64,000 nt of DNA from Colwellia sp. (GTDB lineage Bacteria; Pseudomonadota; Gammaproteobacteria; Enterobacterales; Alteromonadaceae): positions 261,458-325,457 of the forward strand of contig JAHDIK010000001.1 in NCBI GenBank assembly GCA_020630795.1, in the 5' to 3' direction. This document shows positions 27,418 to 36,211 of the stretch, piece after piece. Both the position numbers and the translations under genes were made by a program. Every line of letters starts with the position of its first letter. Positions within the stretch are counted from its first letter, which is position 1. A model generated the notes under the pieces. That model was not told where the DNA came from. It did no database searches and saw only the letters and a program-made list of their open reading frames with translations.

Positions 27418-28749
27418 TTATTTAATGAGTAATAATTCAGTTTGGCGACCATTTAAATACCACACCCCTGAGTTGTCGAAAATGGCATCTTCCTCGAGCA
27501 TTATTCTTACTTCTTTATTCCACTCTTTTATAAATGTCGCATTATTTAACTCAATTGAATAGGCTGTATTAAGGTGTAAAGGGTAGTCGCCCGAACCCGC
27601 TACACCGCCTTGAGAGTCCCACATACCTAGTGTTGTACCTGCTGCATGACCATGGTAGCCCAGAGGGTGAGTATATATAGTAGGTTTTAATCCTTGGTTA
27701 ATTGCTTGCTCTCGAGAGGATTTTAATACAACGTTGCCAGTTACTCCTTCTTTAAAATTGTTTGTAAAAATATCTTGTAGGTCGTTTGCTTTACGTAAAG
27801 CTTTTTGAAGATATTTAGGCGCTTGGCTTTCTCCTTTGTGCAATACGTAGGCGTGTTGTTGTGTGTCGGTATTAAGACGTAAATAGGTAATTCCAAAATC
27901 AACATGAAGTAAGTCTCCTCGCTTTACAACGTCATTTTCATTCGTATTTGTAAAGCTGCTTTCGTGATCAAATGCACTATTGTCACTTCGTTGAATAGAT
28001 ACACTAGGATGGAACCATGTTTTAAGCTTTAATTCTCGCACTTTTTCTCGTAACCACCATACAATATCTTTTGGCGTTGTATGACCAACTTTTACAACGT
28101 GACTTGAAAAAGCCTCTGCGATAATACTATGCGCAATTGAAACCATTTTTTTATATTGTTCTAATTCCTCAGGAATACGTTGCTCTAGCCAACCAATCGC
28201 TAATGGTTCGGAAGATATAATTCGGTTCTCATACTTTTTAGGTAAAAAACGCATAAAGTTTTGTTTGTCTGTAACGACTAATCCGTCGGCATGTGCCCAC
28301 GTTTTCGATTGATTAAGCGCAATGTTTTTAGGATTGTACTTATCAATAATATTCATCAATGCTAACCATTGGTTTGGTTGCAATTCTTTATCCCAAGCTC
28401 TTTTGAATACGTTGCCAACGTTATAGGGCGCGACAGCATAAGCATTAACTTTTTTATCATTTTCTCTCGCAAAAACTAAAATTGTAGTGCGACGAGCCGA
28501 AAGCCATGTTGATGGAAGCATTGTTTTGACGATGGGGTCTTCGTTATATTCTCTGCTGATAAGTATCCACATATCAATGTTGGTTTCGGTCATTAGTTGT
28601 GGAAGTAAAGTCTGAACACGTTTTTGTGTAATATCATCGATAAACTCTGCTCGTTCTCGCATTGATAATATTTCGGTGTATGCATTTGAGCTTGCCAATT
28701 GTGGAAAAAGGCAAAGTATTAGCATAGTAAACATGATTACTTTAGTCAT
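27418..28749 (-). CDS. Exported M24 family metallopeptidase (Xaa-Pro peptidase-like)
   Basis: A signal peptide (about 1-21) precedes a creatinase-like N-terminal domain and a pita-bread M24 domain. Metal ligands appear in order: HVDFG, the Asp after RLNTD, HPLGYHGH, the IELN glutamate and MLEED. This indicates a periplasmic dinuclear-metal peptidase that removes an N-terminal residue before proline, or a close relative with other specificity. The ATG follows GGAG at a good distance. It converges with the sortilin-like gene, and the pairing of secreted propeller and peptidase suggests peptide scavenging, which is inferred. Confidence 0.87.
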   Translation of the reverse strand: MTKVIMFTMLILCLFPQLASSNAYTEILSMRERAEFIDDITQKRVQTLLPQLMTETNIDMWILISREYNEDPIVKTMLPSTWLSARRTTILVFARENDKKVNAYAVAPYNVGNVFKRAWDKELQPNQWLALMNIIDKYNPKNIALNQSKTWAHADGLVVTDKQNFMRFLPKKYENRIISSEPLAIGWLEQRIPEELEQYKKMVSIAHSIIAEAFSSHVVKVGHTTPKDIVWWLREKVRELKLKTWFHPSVSIQRSDNSAFDHESSFTNTNENDVVKRGDLLHVDFGITYLRLNTDTQQHAYVLHKGESQAPKYLQKALRKANDLQDIFTNNFKEGVTGNVVLKSSREQAINQGLKPTIYTHPLGYHGHAAGTTLGMWDSQGGVAGSGDYPLHLNTAYSIELNNATFIKEWNKEVRIMLEEDAIFDNSGVWYLNGRQTELLLIK

Positions 28750-28825
28750 TTAGTAGCTCCAGAGAACGAGTGTTATTGGTTGTTATTAACTACTACTTGT
28801 ACATGATTTGCGCTGTTATGTCATT

Positions 28826-29851
28826 TTAAAGAGCCTTATTTGGGGTTAGCTGTTGCTTTTGCCATTGATGGGGAGGCACGCCAAAATGTTTTTTGAAGCA
28901 ACGTGTAAAATATTGGCTATTAGAAAAACCTAAATCAAACGCTAACTCAGTTATTGATGTGCAGTTTTTATTAACGAGTAGCTTTGCGGCGTGCTGCAAA
29001 CGGCATCGATTTAAATAAATAACAGGGCTAGAGTTAGTAAGCTGTTGGCAGTAATTACTAAAAGCCGATCTACCCATACCGCAATGATTGGCCATGAGTG
29101 CTAACGTCCATTCAAATGCTGCAATTTCATGATCAGAGTTGAGTTCCTCTAAAAAAATTTCAACCGTACGTGCTTTCGTTGTTAAGTGTTCTTCTGTAAC
29201 AATATTTTGTGTTCTTAATAGCTCTAACAATGCGAGTAATAATTGGTTTAGATACAGCATAATATGCGATGCAAATTGCTCTAATGGTTCAGACTCTATA
29301 ACAGATTGTAAGCGTTTGAATATTTGTAAAATTTCATTGTTTGCTTGCCATGCGGGATGTTCGTTACCACGGAGAAGCAACTCTAGTTCATTTTTATCTG
29401 CATCAGTCAAGATACACCAATCAGGCCAAAACCATGCTTGATTGGGTTGACGAACACCTACGTCTAGAATGATCCAATGCAACCTTCCTGGGCTTAAATT
29501 AGGATCACCAACTTGGTGTAATTGCCATGGTCGAGTAATCGTTAATGTTTTTGCTGGAGTGTTGTATTTATTACCATCTACGGTCAGTGTGTTAAAGCCA
29601 TTCTCTTGAAAACAAATTTCTATACCTTCATTTCGATGTGGTTCAATTCCCCAGTCTTGCTCATCTACAACATGCATAAAACCCATGCTACTAATACCTT
29701 GTAAAAGTTTTTTTCCTATCTTTTTACCAGGGTAGTTACCGTTAGATATGGCTTTTAGCTCGATTTTGTTATTTTTTGCAGCGGAAACTTGAGGTAAGCA
29801 ATTGTCTATTTCAAACCTTAATTTATCTAATGTATAAATGGGCTTTTTCAT
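28826..29851 (-). CDS. AraC family transcriptional regulator of the sugar operon
   Basis: The N-terminal half (about 20-180) is a cupin-like sensor (GIEICFQENG, TLTITRPWQLHQVG). The C-terminal ~100 residues are a double helix-turn-helix ending in LAFDLGFSNSQYFTRCFKKHFGVPPHQWQ, the AraC/XylS signature. It is divergent from the sugar operon starting at 29991, with 139 bp between them, and so is its likely regulator. An inverted repeat TTACC-ATTTA-GGTAA (29891-29905) lies in this gap. I use the ATG at 29851 (MKKPIYTL...); the alternative TTG at 29863 adds only four residues. Confidence 0.9.
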   Translation of the reverse strand: MKKPIYTLDKLRFEIDNCLPQVSAAKNNKIELKAISNGNYPGKKIGKKLLQGISSMGFMHVVDEQDWGIEPHRNEGIEICFQENGFNTLTVDGNKYNTPAKTLTITRPWQLHQVGDPNLSPGRLHWIILDVGVRQPNQAWFWPDWCILTDADKNELELLLRGNEHPAWQANNEILQIFKRLQSVIESEPLEQFASHIMLYLNQLLLALLELLRTQNIVTEEHLTTKARTVEIFLEELNSDHEIAAFEWTLALMANHCGMGRSAFSNYCQQLTNSSPVIYLNRCRLQHAAKLLVNKNCTSITELAFDLGFSNSQYFTRCFKKHFGVPPHQWQKQQLTPNKAL

Positions 29852-29990
29852 GAAATTAACCAAAAGAATTAAAACTTATTTTTATAATATTTACCATTTA
29901 GGTAATTGTGCAAGTTTTATTTTGAATTGTTGTTAGTATTTATATCAACTGATGGTTTTAGAACGCCTTAATTAGAGAAAGTAGACGCGT

Positions 29991-30995
29991 ATGAAAAGTT
30001 TAAACCTAATCGAGCCTGGTAAATTTGGTTTTGTCGATATTCCCGAACCAAAGCTCACTGATGGGCACACTTTGGTTAAAGTATTATCGTGCGGAGTTTG
30101 TGGTTCTGATCTTCACGCAATGAGCGGCAAGCAACCTTTTTTTACGTATCCTCGTAGGTTGGGGCATGAGTTATGTGTGGAAGTCATTAATCATCACGAA
30201 GATTCAAATTTAGAGGTTGGTGATAGATGCGTTGTTGAACCTTATTATTTTTGCGGAGAATGTATTGCCTGTAGAGCGGGAAAAACAAACTGCTGCCGTA
30301 ACCTTAGTGTTTTAGGGATTCATTTTGATGGCGGTCATACACCTACTATGCTGGTGCCTACTCAGTATCTTCATAAAGCAAACCAATTAACTGTTGAACA
30401 GGCTGCATTAGTAGAGCCTTTAGCGATTGGTTGCCATGCGGTTGAACGAGCAAATATTAACGCTGGAGAGCCAGTGGTAGTGCTTGGAATGGGAACTATT
30501 GGTATCGCCGCTGCATTATTCGCGAAAGCAGCAGGCGCAAATCTTGTCGTAGTCGATGTTGATGATATGCGACTCGACTTTGCTAAAAACCAACTTAATT
30601 TTGAGGTGTGTTTAAACGCCAAAGGAGATTTACGCACACAGCTCAAAGAGCACTTCGGGCAATTACCTGCTTGCATTATAGATGCTACGGGTAATGAGTA
30701 CTCTATGAACAATAGTTTTAATATTGTTGAGTTTGGTGGTCGTGTTGTTTTTGTTGGGTTATTTAATGGCGATGTGAAAATAGAGTCGGAAAATTTTCAG
30801 CAGCGTGAAATTACGCTACTGGCTAGCCGCGCAGCATTGTCGTCAGACTTCAATAAGGTAATTAATGCGATTTCAACAAATCAGATGGATCCAACGGCAA
30901 TGATCACTGAACGACTTCGTTTTTCTCATTTAGATGAGGAAATTACACAGCTTATTGGGAAACCAAATTTGATCAAAGCGATTATTGATTATTAA
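29991..30995 (+). CDS. Zinc-dependent alcohol dehydrogenase (L-galactonate 5-dehydrogenase/LgoD-like)
   Basis: This is a medium-chain dehydrogenase of 334 aa. Catalytic zinc ligands are in CGVCGSDLH and GHE, the structural zinc cysteines in CGECIACRAGKTNCC, and the NAD-binding glycines in VLGMGTIGIAAA. The stretch IDATGNEYSMNNSFNIVEFG and overall layout resemble E. coli LgoD (YjjN), which oxidises L-galactonate. Its exact substrate here is inferred from context: it opens a likely L-fucose-type catabolic operon and may oxidise a sugar acid or keto-deoxy acid. It is followed by the dehydratase gene after 60 bp. Confidence 0.85.
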   Translation: MKSLNLIEPGKFGFVDIPEPKLTDGHTLVKVLSCGVCGSDLHAMSGKQPFFTYPRRLGHELCVEVINHHEDSNLEVGDRCVVEPYYFCGECIACRAGKTNCCRNLSVLGIHFDGGHTPTMLVPTQYLHKANQLTVEQAALVEPLAIGCHAVERANINAGEPVVVLGMGTIGIAAALFAKAAGANLVVVDVDDMRLDFAKNQLNFEVCLNAKGDLRTQLKEHFGQLPACIIDATGNEYSMNNSFNIVEFGGRVVFVGLFNGDVKIESENFQQREITLLASRAALSSDFNKVINAISTNQMDPTAMITERLRFSHLDEEITQLIGKPNLIKAIIDY

Positions 30996-31055
30996 CGTCA
31001 ATTGTTATCAAGAAGAACACAACTTTTTATCTATATACCGGAATAAATACAACTT

Positions 31056-32168
31056 ATGATTATTACCAAACTCGAACCTATTATTTTACATGCTCCAGTA
31101 ACTCGCGGAGGTATAAAAGATAGTACTCATTCCATTACACACTGGGGAGCTCCTGGTGTAGCTATTCATACGGACACAGGTCATATTGGTTATGGTTTTT
31201 CAGGTACTCATGCACATTTACCTACCGATAAGCTCATTGTAGATTGCATAACTGATAGTTTCGGCCCTCTATTAATTGGAGAGAATGCCTTAGCTACTCG
31301 AGCTTTATGGAACAAAATGTACAAGTCGAGTGAAATTTATTGGGTAGGGCGTTCGGGTATTACGCATTTAGCATTGGGTGCTATAGACATCGCTTTATGG
31401 GACTTAAAATGTAAAGCTTATGATGTGCCGTTATGGAACCTACTTGGCGCGTCAGGTAAAGAAAATCTTGAAGCATATAATACGGATGGTGGCTGGTTAA
31501 ACTGGACAAAAGAAGAACTGGTTTCAGACTGTAGACGAATGGTTGAAGAACATGGCTATCGCGCAGTTAAAATAAAAGTGGGTGGCGATTCTGGTACTGA
31601 AGATTTGAAGCGTGTTGAAGCGGTTCGCCATGCACTAGGTGACGATGTTCGTATTATGACAGACGCAAATGGTCGATGGTCGTTGCCTGAAGCAATAAGA
31701 CTAGGAAGTCGTTTAGCTGACTTTGATATAAGCTGGATAGAAGAACCTATGGGATTTGATGATATTAAAGGGCACCAGCGTTTAGCTAACTCAATATCTA
31801 CTCCTATCGCATTAGGTGAACAATTATATTTAACTCAACAGTTTAGAGATTTTATACAAGCTGGAGCAGTAGATTTTGTTCAACCTGATATTGTTAGGTT
31901 GGCAGGTATTACAGAATGGTGGACCGTTGCCGAACTTGCTCATGCAAATAATTTACCCGTAGTACCGCACGTTGGTGATATGGGGCAAGTGCATCAGCAT
32001 TTATGTATGGCACATCCTGCTTGTGATTTACTAGAATATATTCCTTGGTTAAGTCAGTGGATGAAACACCCTGCACAGGTTAAAGATGGTTATTATCAAG
32101 CGTCTCAAGCTGCTGGCGCTGGTATGGAACCGACTCAAGAAGCTCTCCAAACAATAAATAAGATTTAA
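31056..32168 (+). CDS. Mandelate racemase/enolase-superfamily sugar-acid dehydratase
   Basis: An N-terminal capping domain and a TIM barrel are present, with the superfamily's catalytic set in order: Lys in VKIKVGG (KxK), Asp in TDANGRW, Glu in IEEP, Glu in GEQ, and His in VPHVGD. These fit the mandelate-racemase subgroup that dehydrates sugar acids. At 370 aa it is shorter than the typical 440-aa L-fuconate dehydratase, so L-fuconate is suggested by the GH29 fucosidase and mutarotase neighbours rather than by sequence identity. The next gene begins 2 nt after its stop. Confidence 0.85.
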   Translation: MIITKLEPIILHAPVTRGGIKDSTHSITHWGAPGVAIHTDTGHIGYGFSGTHAHLPTDKLIVDCITDSFGPLLIGENALATRALWNKMYKSSEIYWVGRSGITHLALGAIDIALWDLKCKAYDVPLWNLLGASGKENLEAYNTDGGWLNWTKEELVSDCRRMVEEHGYRAVKIKVGGDSGTEDLKRVEAVRHALGDDVRIMTDANGRWSLPEAIRLGSRLADFDISWIEEPMGFDDIKGHQRLANSISTPIALGEQLYLTQQFRDFIQAGAVDFVQPDIVRLAGITEWWTVAELAHANNLPVVPHVGDMGQVHQHLCMAHPACDLLEYIPWLSQWMKHPAQVKDGYYQASQAAGAGMEPTQEALQTINKI

Positions 32169-32169
32169 C

Positions 32170-32952
32170 ATGATGAAAAAACTTATATTACTTTTTGTTA
32201 GTTTGTGTTTTGTAAGCAGTAACTCTTACGGGTTGTCAGCATATGAAAATCGCATGCTGGCAGATAAGAAACAGAGAATAGGCTTAGTCGCTTTTGCTCC
32301 TGCCAGCCAAGTCAAAGGTCTTAAAAAAATAGCTCAAAAAGTTGAAAGCCAACATATAACGCTAGCAGGTGAAAACATTCATAACCTCTCCATTTATTTT
32401 CGAGAGTTAAATGAGAAAGTAATGGTGTTTGCCTATTTTGAAAGCCCTGATAAAACAATAACTGGTTGGGAAAAGCGCTTAGCCAGCAGTTCGTCGGAAT
32501 TAACGTTGTTAACCAATCAATTAATTCCGCATAAACGAGCCAAAAAAGACGAAAAATGGTTACGAATGGAGTGGATGAATCTTGTAGCTAGCGACACAGT
32601 ATTTCCATATAAAAACAAGCCAGTACAAAAAATGGGTTTGATAAGTGGCTTAAAACCACAGCATGAGTTGGAGTATCGTCAATTACATCAAGCCAACTGG
32701 CCAGGTGTTGTAGACGGCATGGTTAAATCGAACTACCGCAATTGGACGACATTTTTAGTTGAAGTTGATTCATCGCTCTACTTGTTTACATACGCTGAAT
32801 ATATAGGAACGGATATTGACGCTGACAATAAAGTGATGGCGGCAGACCCCACCACTCAGCGTTGGTGGACACATACTGAAAAATGCTTACTTAATCTTCA
32901 CGGTGAAGGTAATTGGTCATCTATGTCACCACTGGTTGAGGTAACGAAATGA
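32170..32952 (+). CDS. Exported double-domain L-rhamnose/L-fucose mutarotase-like protein (DUF718)
   Basis: A signal peptide (MMKKLILLFVSLCFVSSNSYG) is followed by two ferredoxin-like halves. The C-terminal half (about 160-255) is a clear DUF718/RhaM mutarotase domain with EYRQLHQANWPGV, YLFTYAEY and QRWW, so the active-site His, Tyr and Trp positions are present. The N-terminal half (about 35-140) has the same strand pattern, but the corresponding His and WW are absent. The family interconverts alpha and beta anomers of deoxy-sugars. Ordinary RhaM is about 104 aa and cytoplasmic, so an exported fused form is unusual. It overlaps the next gene by ATGA. Confidence 0.82.
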   Translation: MMKKLILLFVSLCFVSSNSYGLSAYENRMLADKKQRIGLVAFAPASQVKGLKKIAQKVESQHITLAGENIHNLSIYFRELNEKVMVFAYFESPDKTITGWEKRLASSSSELTLLTNQLIPHKRAKKDEKWLRMEWMNLVASDTVFPYKNKPVQKMGLISGLKPQHELEYRQLHQANWPGVVDGMVKSNYRNWTTFLVEVDSSLYLFTYAEYIGTDIDADNKVMAADPTTQRWWTHTEKCLLNLHGEGNWSSMSPLVEVTK

Positions 32953-33713
32953 GACTAAAGAACAAAGTCGTATTTCTTACCGGTGGTGCTGATGGTATTG
33001 GCTGGGAGTGTGCTCAAGCCTATGCTAATGAAGGTGCAAAACTTGTTATTTGTGGGTTAGATAAAAACTACGTTGAACAGAAAGCGTCGGAATTAGATGG
33101 CGAGCATTACGGTATACGGTGCGATGTATCAAACGATAACGAAGTATCAAAAGCGATTAGCTTTATTTTAGATAAGTTTGGAAAACTTGACATTATTCAT
33201 AATAATGCAGGTGTTAGCGCTCCCACAAAGCCTATCCATAGCACAACCATAGAAGAGTGGGATACGGTTTTTAATACCAACATTAAAAGCGTATTTTTAA
33301 CTGCTCGCCATGGACTAGAAGCGTTAAAACAATCGAAAGGTTGCATATTAAATACATCAAGTATGGCTGGTGTTATTGGTCAAGCGAACCATGCGGCATA
33401 CACAGCTACTAAAGGGGCAATGAACTCCTTAACTAAATCAATGGCCTTAGATTATGCAGAGTTTGGCATTCGCGTAAATGCGGTATGCCCAGCGGGTGTA
33501 TGGACTCCTATGTTAAGAGAATGGGCGGACGAACAGCCTGATAGCGCTTCAATGGAAGATTATTTAGACAAAATCCATGCATTAGGTTATTGCCCTGAAG
33601 GTGACGTAATTGCGTCGTCATCAGTGTATTTAGTTTCAGACGACGCACGTTTTGTTACCGGACATATTCAACATGTTTCGGGCGGAGCCGAGTTAGGTTA
33701 CAGACGACTTTAG
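32949..33713 (+). CDS. Short-chain dehydrogenase/reductase, candidate L-fucose dehydrogenase
   Basis: This is a classical SDR (254 aa) with the cofactor motif TGGADGIG, the NNAG strand, catalytic Ser in NTSSMAG, and the YxxxK pair in YTATKGAM. An acidic/aliphatic end to the second strand (VICGLDKN) suggests NAD(H) preference. Oxidation of L-fucose to its lactone in non-phosphorylative pathways is done by SDRs of this kind; the role is assigned from context. Its start overlaps the stop of the mutarotase gene (ATGA). Confidence 0.85.
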   Translation: MRLKNKVVFLTGGADGIGWECAQAYANEGAKLVICGLDKNYVEQKASELDGEHYGIRCDVSNDNEVSKAISFILDKFGKLDIIHNNAGVSAPTKPIHSTTIEEWDTVFNTNIKSVFLTARHGLEALKQSKGCILNTSSMAGVIGQANHAAYTATKGAMNSLTKSMALDYAEFGIRVNAVCPAGVWTPMLREWADEQPDSASMEDYLDKIHALGYCPEGDVIASSSVYLVSDDARFVTGHIQHVSGGAELGYRRL

Positions 33714-33741
33714 TTGTTATTTAAAGAGAGATATTTAACGT

Positions 33742-34512
33742 ATGAACGTTAACAATGATAAGCATAACTTGCAGCAAGATATTGCACTGGTTACCGGTGG
33801 CGGCACTGGAATTGGGTTTGCAATAGCGCAAGGTTTAATTACCGCTGGTGCCAAGGTGTGCATTACCGGGCGAAGAGCTGAAGTGCTAGAAGACGCCGTA
33901 AAAATACTTGGAAATAGCGCAACCTATTACGCTGGTGATATTACACAAGCTACAGACAGGCAAAAAATGGTGGAGCATGTTGAAGGTACGTTCAATGGTC
34001 ACGTAAGTATTTTGATCAATAACGCAGGTCAAAATATTAAGCAACCCGCGTTAGAGGTAACAGAAGAGTCTTTCGACGATGTACTTAATACGCACGTCAA
34101 AGCAGCATTCGCGTTGTCTCAGCTTGTTGCTCCTAAAATGATTGAACATGAGCAAGGCAGTATTTTGTTTATGGCATCTATGGCTTCGTTTATGGGAGTT
34201 CCAAACGTTATAGCGTACACAACTGCAAAAACAGCGGTTTTAGGTTTAACACGAGGCCTCGCTGCTGAATGGTCTAGCTTAGGTATACGTGTCAACGCAA
34301 TTGCTCCGGGGTGGATACATACGCCTATGACCGATAAAGCATTCGCAAATGATGACCAACGCAAACAAAAAGTATTGGCGAGAACGCCAATGCAAAAAAT
34401 GGGAGAGCCGGAAGATATTGCGAATATGGCAGTGTTTTTAAGCTCTACAGCGGCAAAGTTTATAACGGGACAGTGCTATACCGTTGATGGCGGAGCCGCA
34501 ATAGGTTTTTGA
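33742..34512 (+). CDS. Short-chain dehydrogenase/reductase (gluconate 5-dehydrogenase-like)
   Basis: This is a second classical SDR (256 aa) with TGGGTGIG, the NNAG motif, a catalytic serine in MASMASF, YTTAKTAV for the Tyr-Lys pair, and the C-terminal YTVDGG signature. CITGRR after the second strand predicts NADP(H) binding, unlike the neighbour SDR. It probably oxidises a later intermediate such as 2-keto-3-deoxy-L-fuconate; this is inferred from position. It is spaced 28 bp after the previous SDR and 11 bp before the symporter. Confidence 0.85.
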   Translation: MNVNNDKHNLQQDIALVTGGGTGIGFAIAQGLITAGAKVCITGRRAEVLEDAVKILGNSATYYAGDITQATDRQKMVEHVEGTFNGHVSILINNAGQNIKQPALEVTEESFDDVLNTHVKAAFALSQLVAPKMIEHEQGSILFMASMASFMGVPNVIAYTTAKTAVLGLTRGLAAEWSSLGIRVNAIAPGWIHTPMTDKAFANDDQRKQKVLARTPMQKMGEPEDIANMAVFLSSTAAKFITGQCYTVDGGAAIGF

Positions 34513-34523
34513 TAGGATAAACT

Positions 34524-36161
34524 ATGAATATACATTGGGTTGATATAACAATAATAATTGCCTATTTGCTTGGAATAACACTGTTAGGTTGCTACTGCGG
34601 AAGAAACGCATCGTCGTCAACAAACAGTTATTTTTTAGCAGGTAGATCACTTCGATGGCCAATGATTGGTATGGCGTTATTTGCCACCAATATATCCACG
34701 GTTCATTTAATTGGGTTAGCAGCATCTGGTTACGATCAAGGTATGGTGGTTGGTAACTTTGAATGGCTGGCACCTTTTCTACTTATTTTACTTGGCTTAG
34801 TGTTTGCGCCGTTTTATTTTCGTACAAAAATATCTACCTTACCTGAGTATATTGAAGGCCGATATGGACCAGCTTCTCGTACAGTACTCGCGATTATGGG
34901 GGTAATTGGCGCCCTATTTATTCATATAGGGGTTACTTTATATGCCGGCGCTGTTGTATTTCAAAGCTTTGTAGATATTGACATTATTTGGTCGATATTA
35001 ATTATTTCAGCTTTAACATTACTATATACCGCGCTTGGTGGGTTAAAGGCTGTTGTTATAACCGAGGCTGTGCAAACGGTAACCCTTATCTTTGGTTCGG
35101 CGGCCGTCGCTATTTTTGCGTACATTGCATTAAAAGATACCGGTATATCATCGTTAGACGAGTTAAAAGCTGCAACCAAGCCACAACAATTAAGTATGCT
35201 GCGTACCGAAGGTGAATATAGTTGGTACGCAATGGCACTGGGGTATCCTATTTTGGGGATTTGGTATTGGTGTAGTGATCAAACCATCGTACAGCGAGTA
35301 CTTGGTGCTGAAACGGAACGAGATGCACAGTTAGGCCCTATATTTGCGGGCTTTATTAAAATATTACCTGTTTTATTTATGGTGTTACCGGGTGTGTTTG
35401 CTTATGTTTTGTTTCAAGAACAAATTGGTAGCAACAAAGATGCAACCTTGGTTGTTATGATAAAAGAACTACTCCCTATAGGTTTGCAAGGTATTGTTAT
35501 TGCTGGATTACTAGCTGCGTTAATGAGTACGGTCGCTGGCGCGTTAAATTCAACTGCTACCTTAGTTAGTATTGATATCGTAAAGCGAGTTCGCCCTCAA
35601 ACATCTGAAAAAAATCTCGTATTTTATGGCCGAATCACAGTGTTTGTAGTGCTTTTACTTGCAATTTCTTGGTCAACGCAAGGTGAAAAGTTTGGTGGGA
35701 TTTTTGAAGGTATTAATCAAATGATCGCTGTTTTAGCTCCACCTATTAGCGCTGTTTTTATATGGGGTATATTTTGGCGAAGAGGTACAGCAAAGGCTGC
35801 GTTATGTACGCTAATTGGTGGGTTTACCTTGGGAGCTGTTGTATTTTGTTTAGACTTTCCTGCAGTGTCAGGAGCATTTTTAGGGTACGACAATGAAGGT
35901 AATCCTCTTCGCTACTTTACTGATCATTTAGGTATTCCATTCATGCTACAAGCTTGGTGGCTGTTTGTTATTAGTAGCATTATTTTAGTGGCAGTAAGTT
36001 ATGCAACACCTAAGCCTGATCAAGACGTAGTTGATAAATTTTGTTGGGAAAGCCCGTTGCATGTATTAACAGAAAAACCACTCAGTGGCATATCTGACCC
36101 ACGTGTTGTTTCGCTAATTTTAATATTAACAATGATGTTGTGTTACGCCTTCTTCTTGTAA
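34524..36161 (+). CDS. Sodium:solute symporter (SSS family sugar transporter)
   Basis: This is a 545 aa membrane protein with about 13-14 hydrophobic helices and the SSS signature: the opening unit with SYFLAGRSLRWPMIGMALFATNIS and sodium-site residues of the fifth and eighth helices, e.g. GLLAALMSTVAGALNS. The SLC5 family moves sugars with sodium into the cytoplasm. Its place between the dehydrogenases and the fucosidase makes it the likely importer of the monosaccharide freed by the GH29 enzyme. The start is 11 nt after the upstream stop with GATAGGATAA before it. Confidence 0.9.
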   Translation: MNIHWVDITIIIAYLLGITLLGCYCGRNASSSTNSYFLAGRSLRWPMIGMALFATNISTVHLIGLAASGYDQGMVVGNFEWLAPFLLILLGLVFAPFYFRTKISTLPEYIEGRYGPASRTVLAIMGVIGALFIHIGVTLYAGAVVFQSFVDIDIIWSILIISALTLLYTALGGLKAVVITEAVQTVTLIFGSAAVAIFAYIALKDTGISSLDELKAATKPQQLSMLRTEGEYSWYAMALGYPILGIWYWCSDQTIVQRVLGAETERDAQLGPIFAGFIKILPVLFMVLPGVFAYVLFQEQIGSNKDATLVVMIKELLPIGLQGIVIAGLLAALMSTVAGALNSTATLVSIDIVKRVRPQTSEKNLVFYGRITVFVVLLLAISWSTQGEKFGGIFEGINQMIAVLAPPISAVFIWGIFWRRGTAKAALCTLIGGFTLGAVVFCLDFPAVSGAFLGYDNEGNPLRYFTDHLGIPFMLQAWWLFVISSIILVAVSYATPKPDQDVVDKFCWESPLHVLTEKPLSGISDPRVVSLILILTMMLCYAFFL

Positions 36162-36211
36162 GTCGCGCGGTATACACAACCTATAAATATAAACGATAAA
36201 GAGCAATTAAA

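Noticed and set aside
34522..34773. Minus-strand ORF of 83 aa at the symporter start
   Set aside because: It lies wholly antisense to the symporter's first helices and has no promoter or ribosome binding site.
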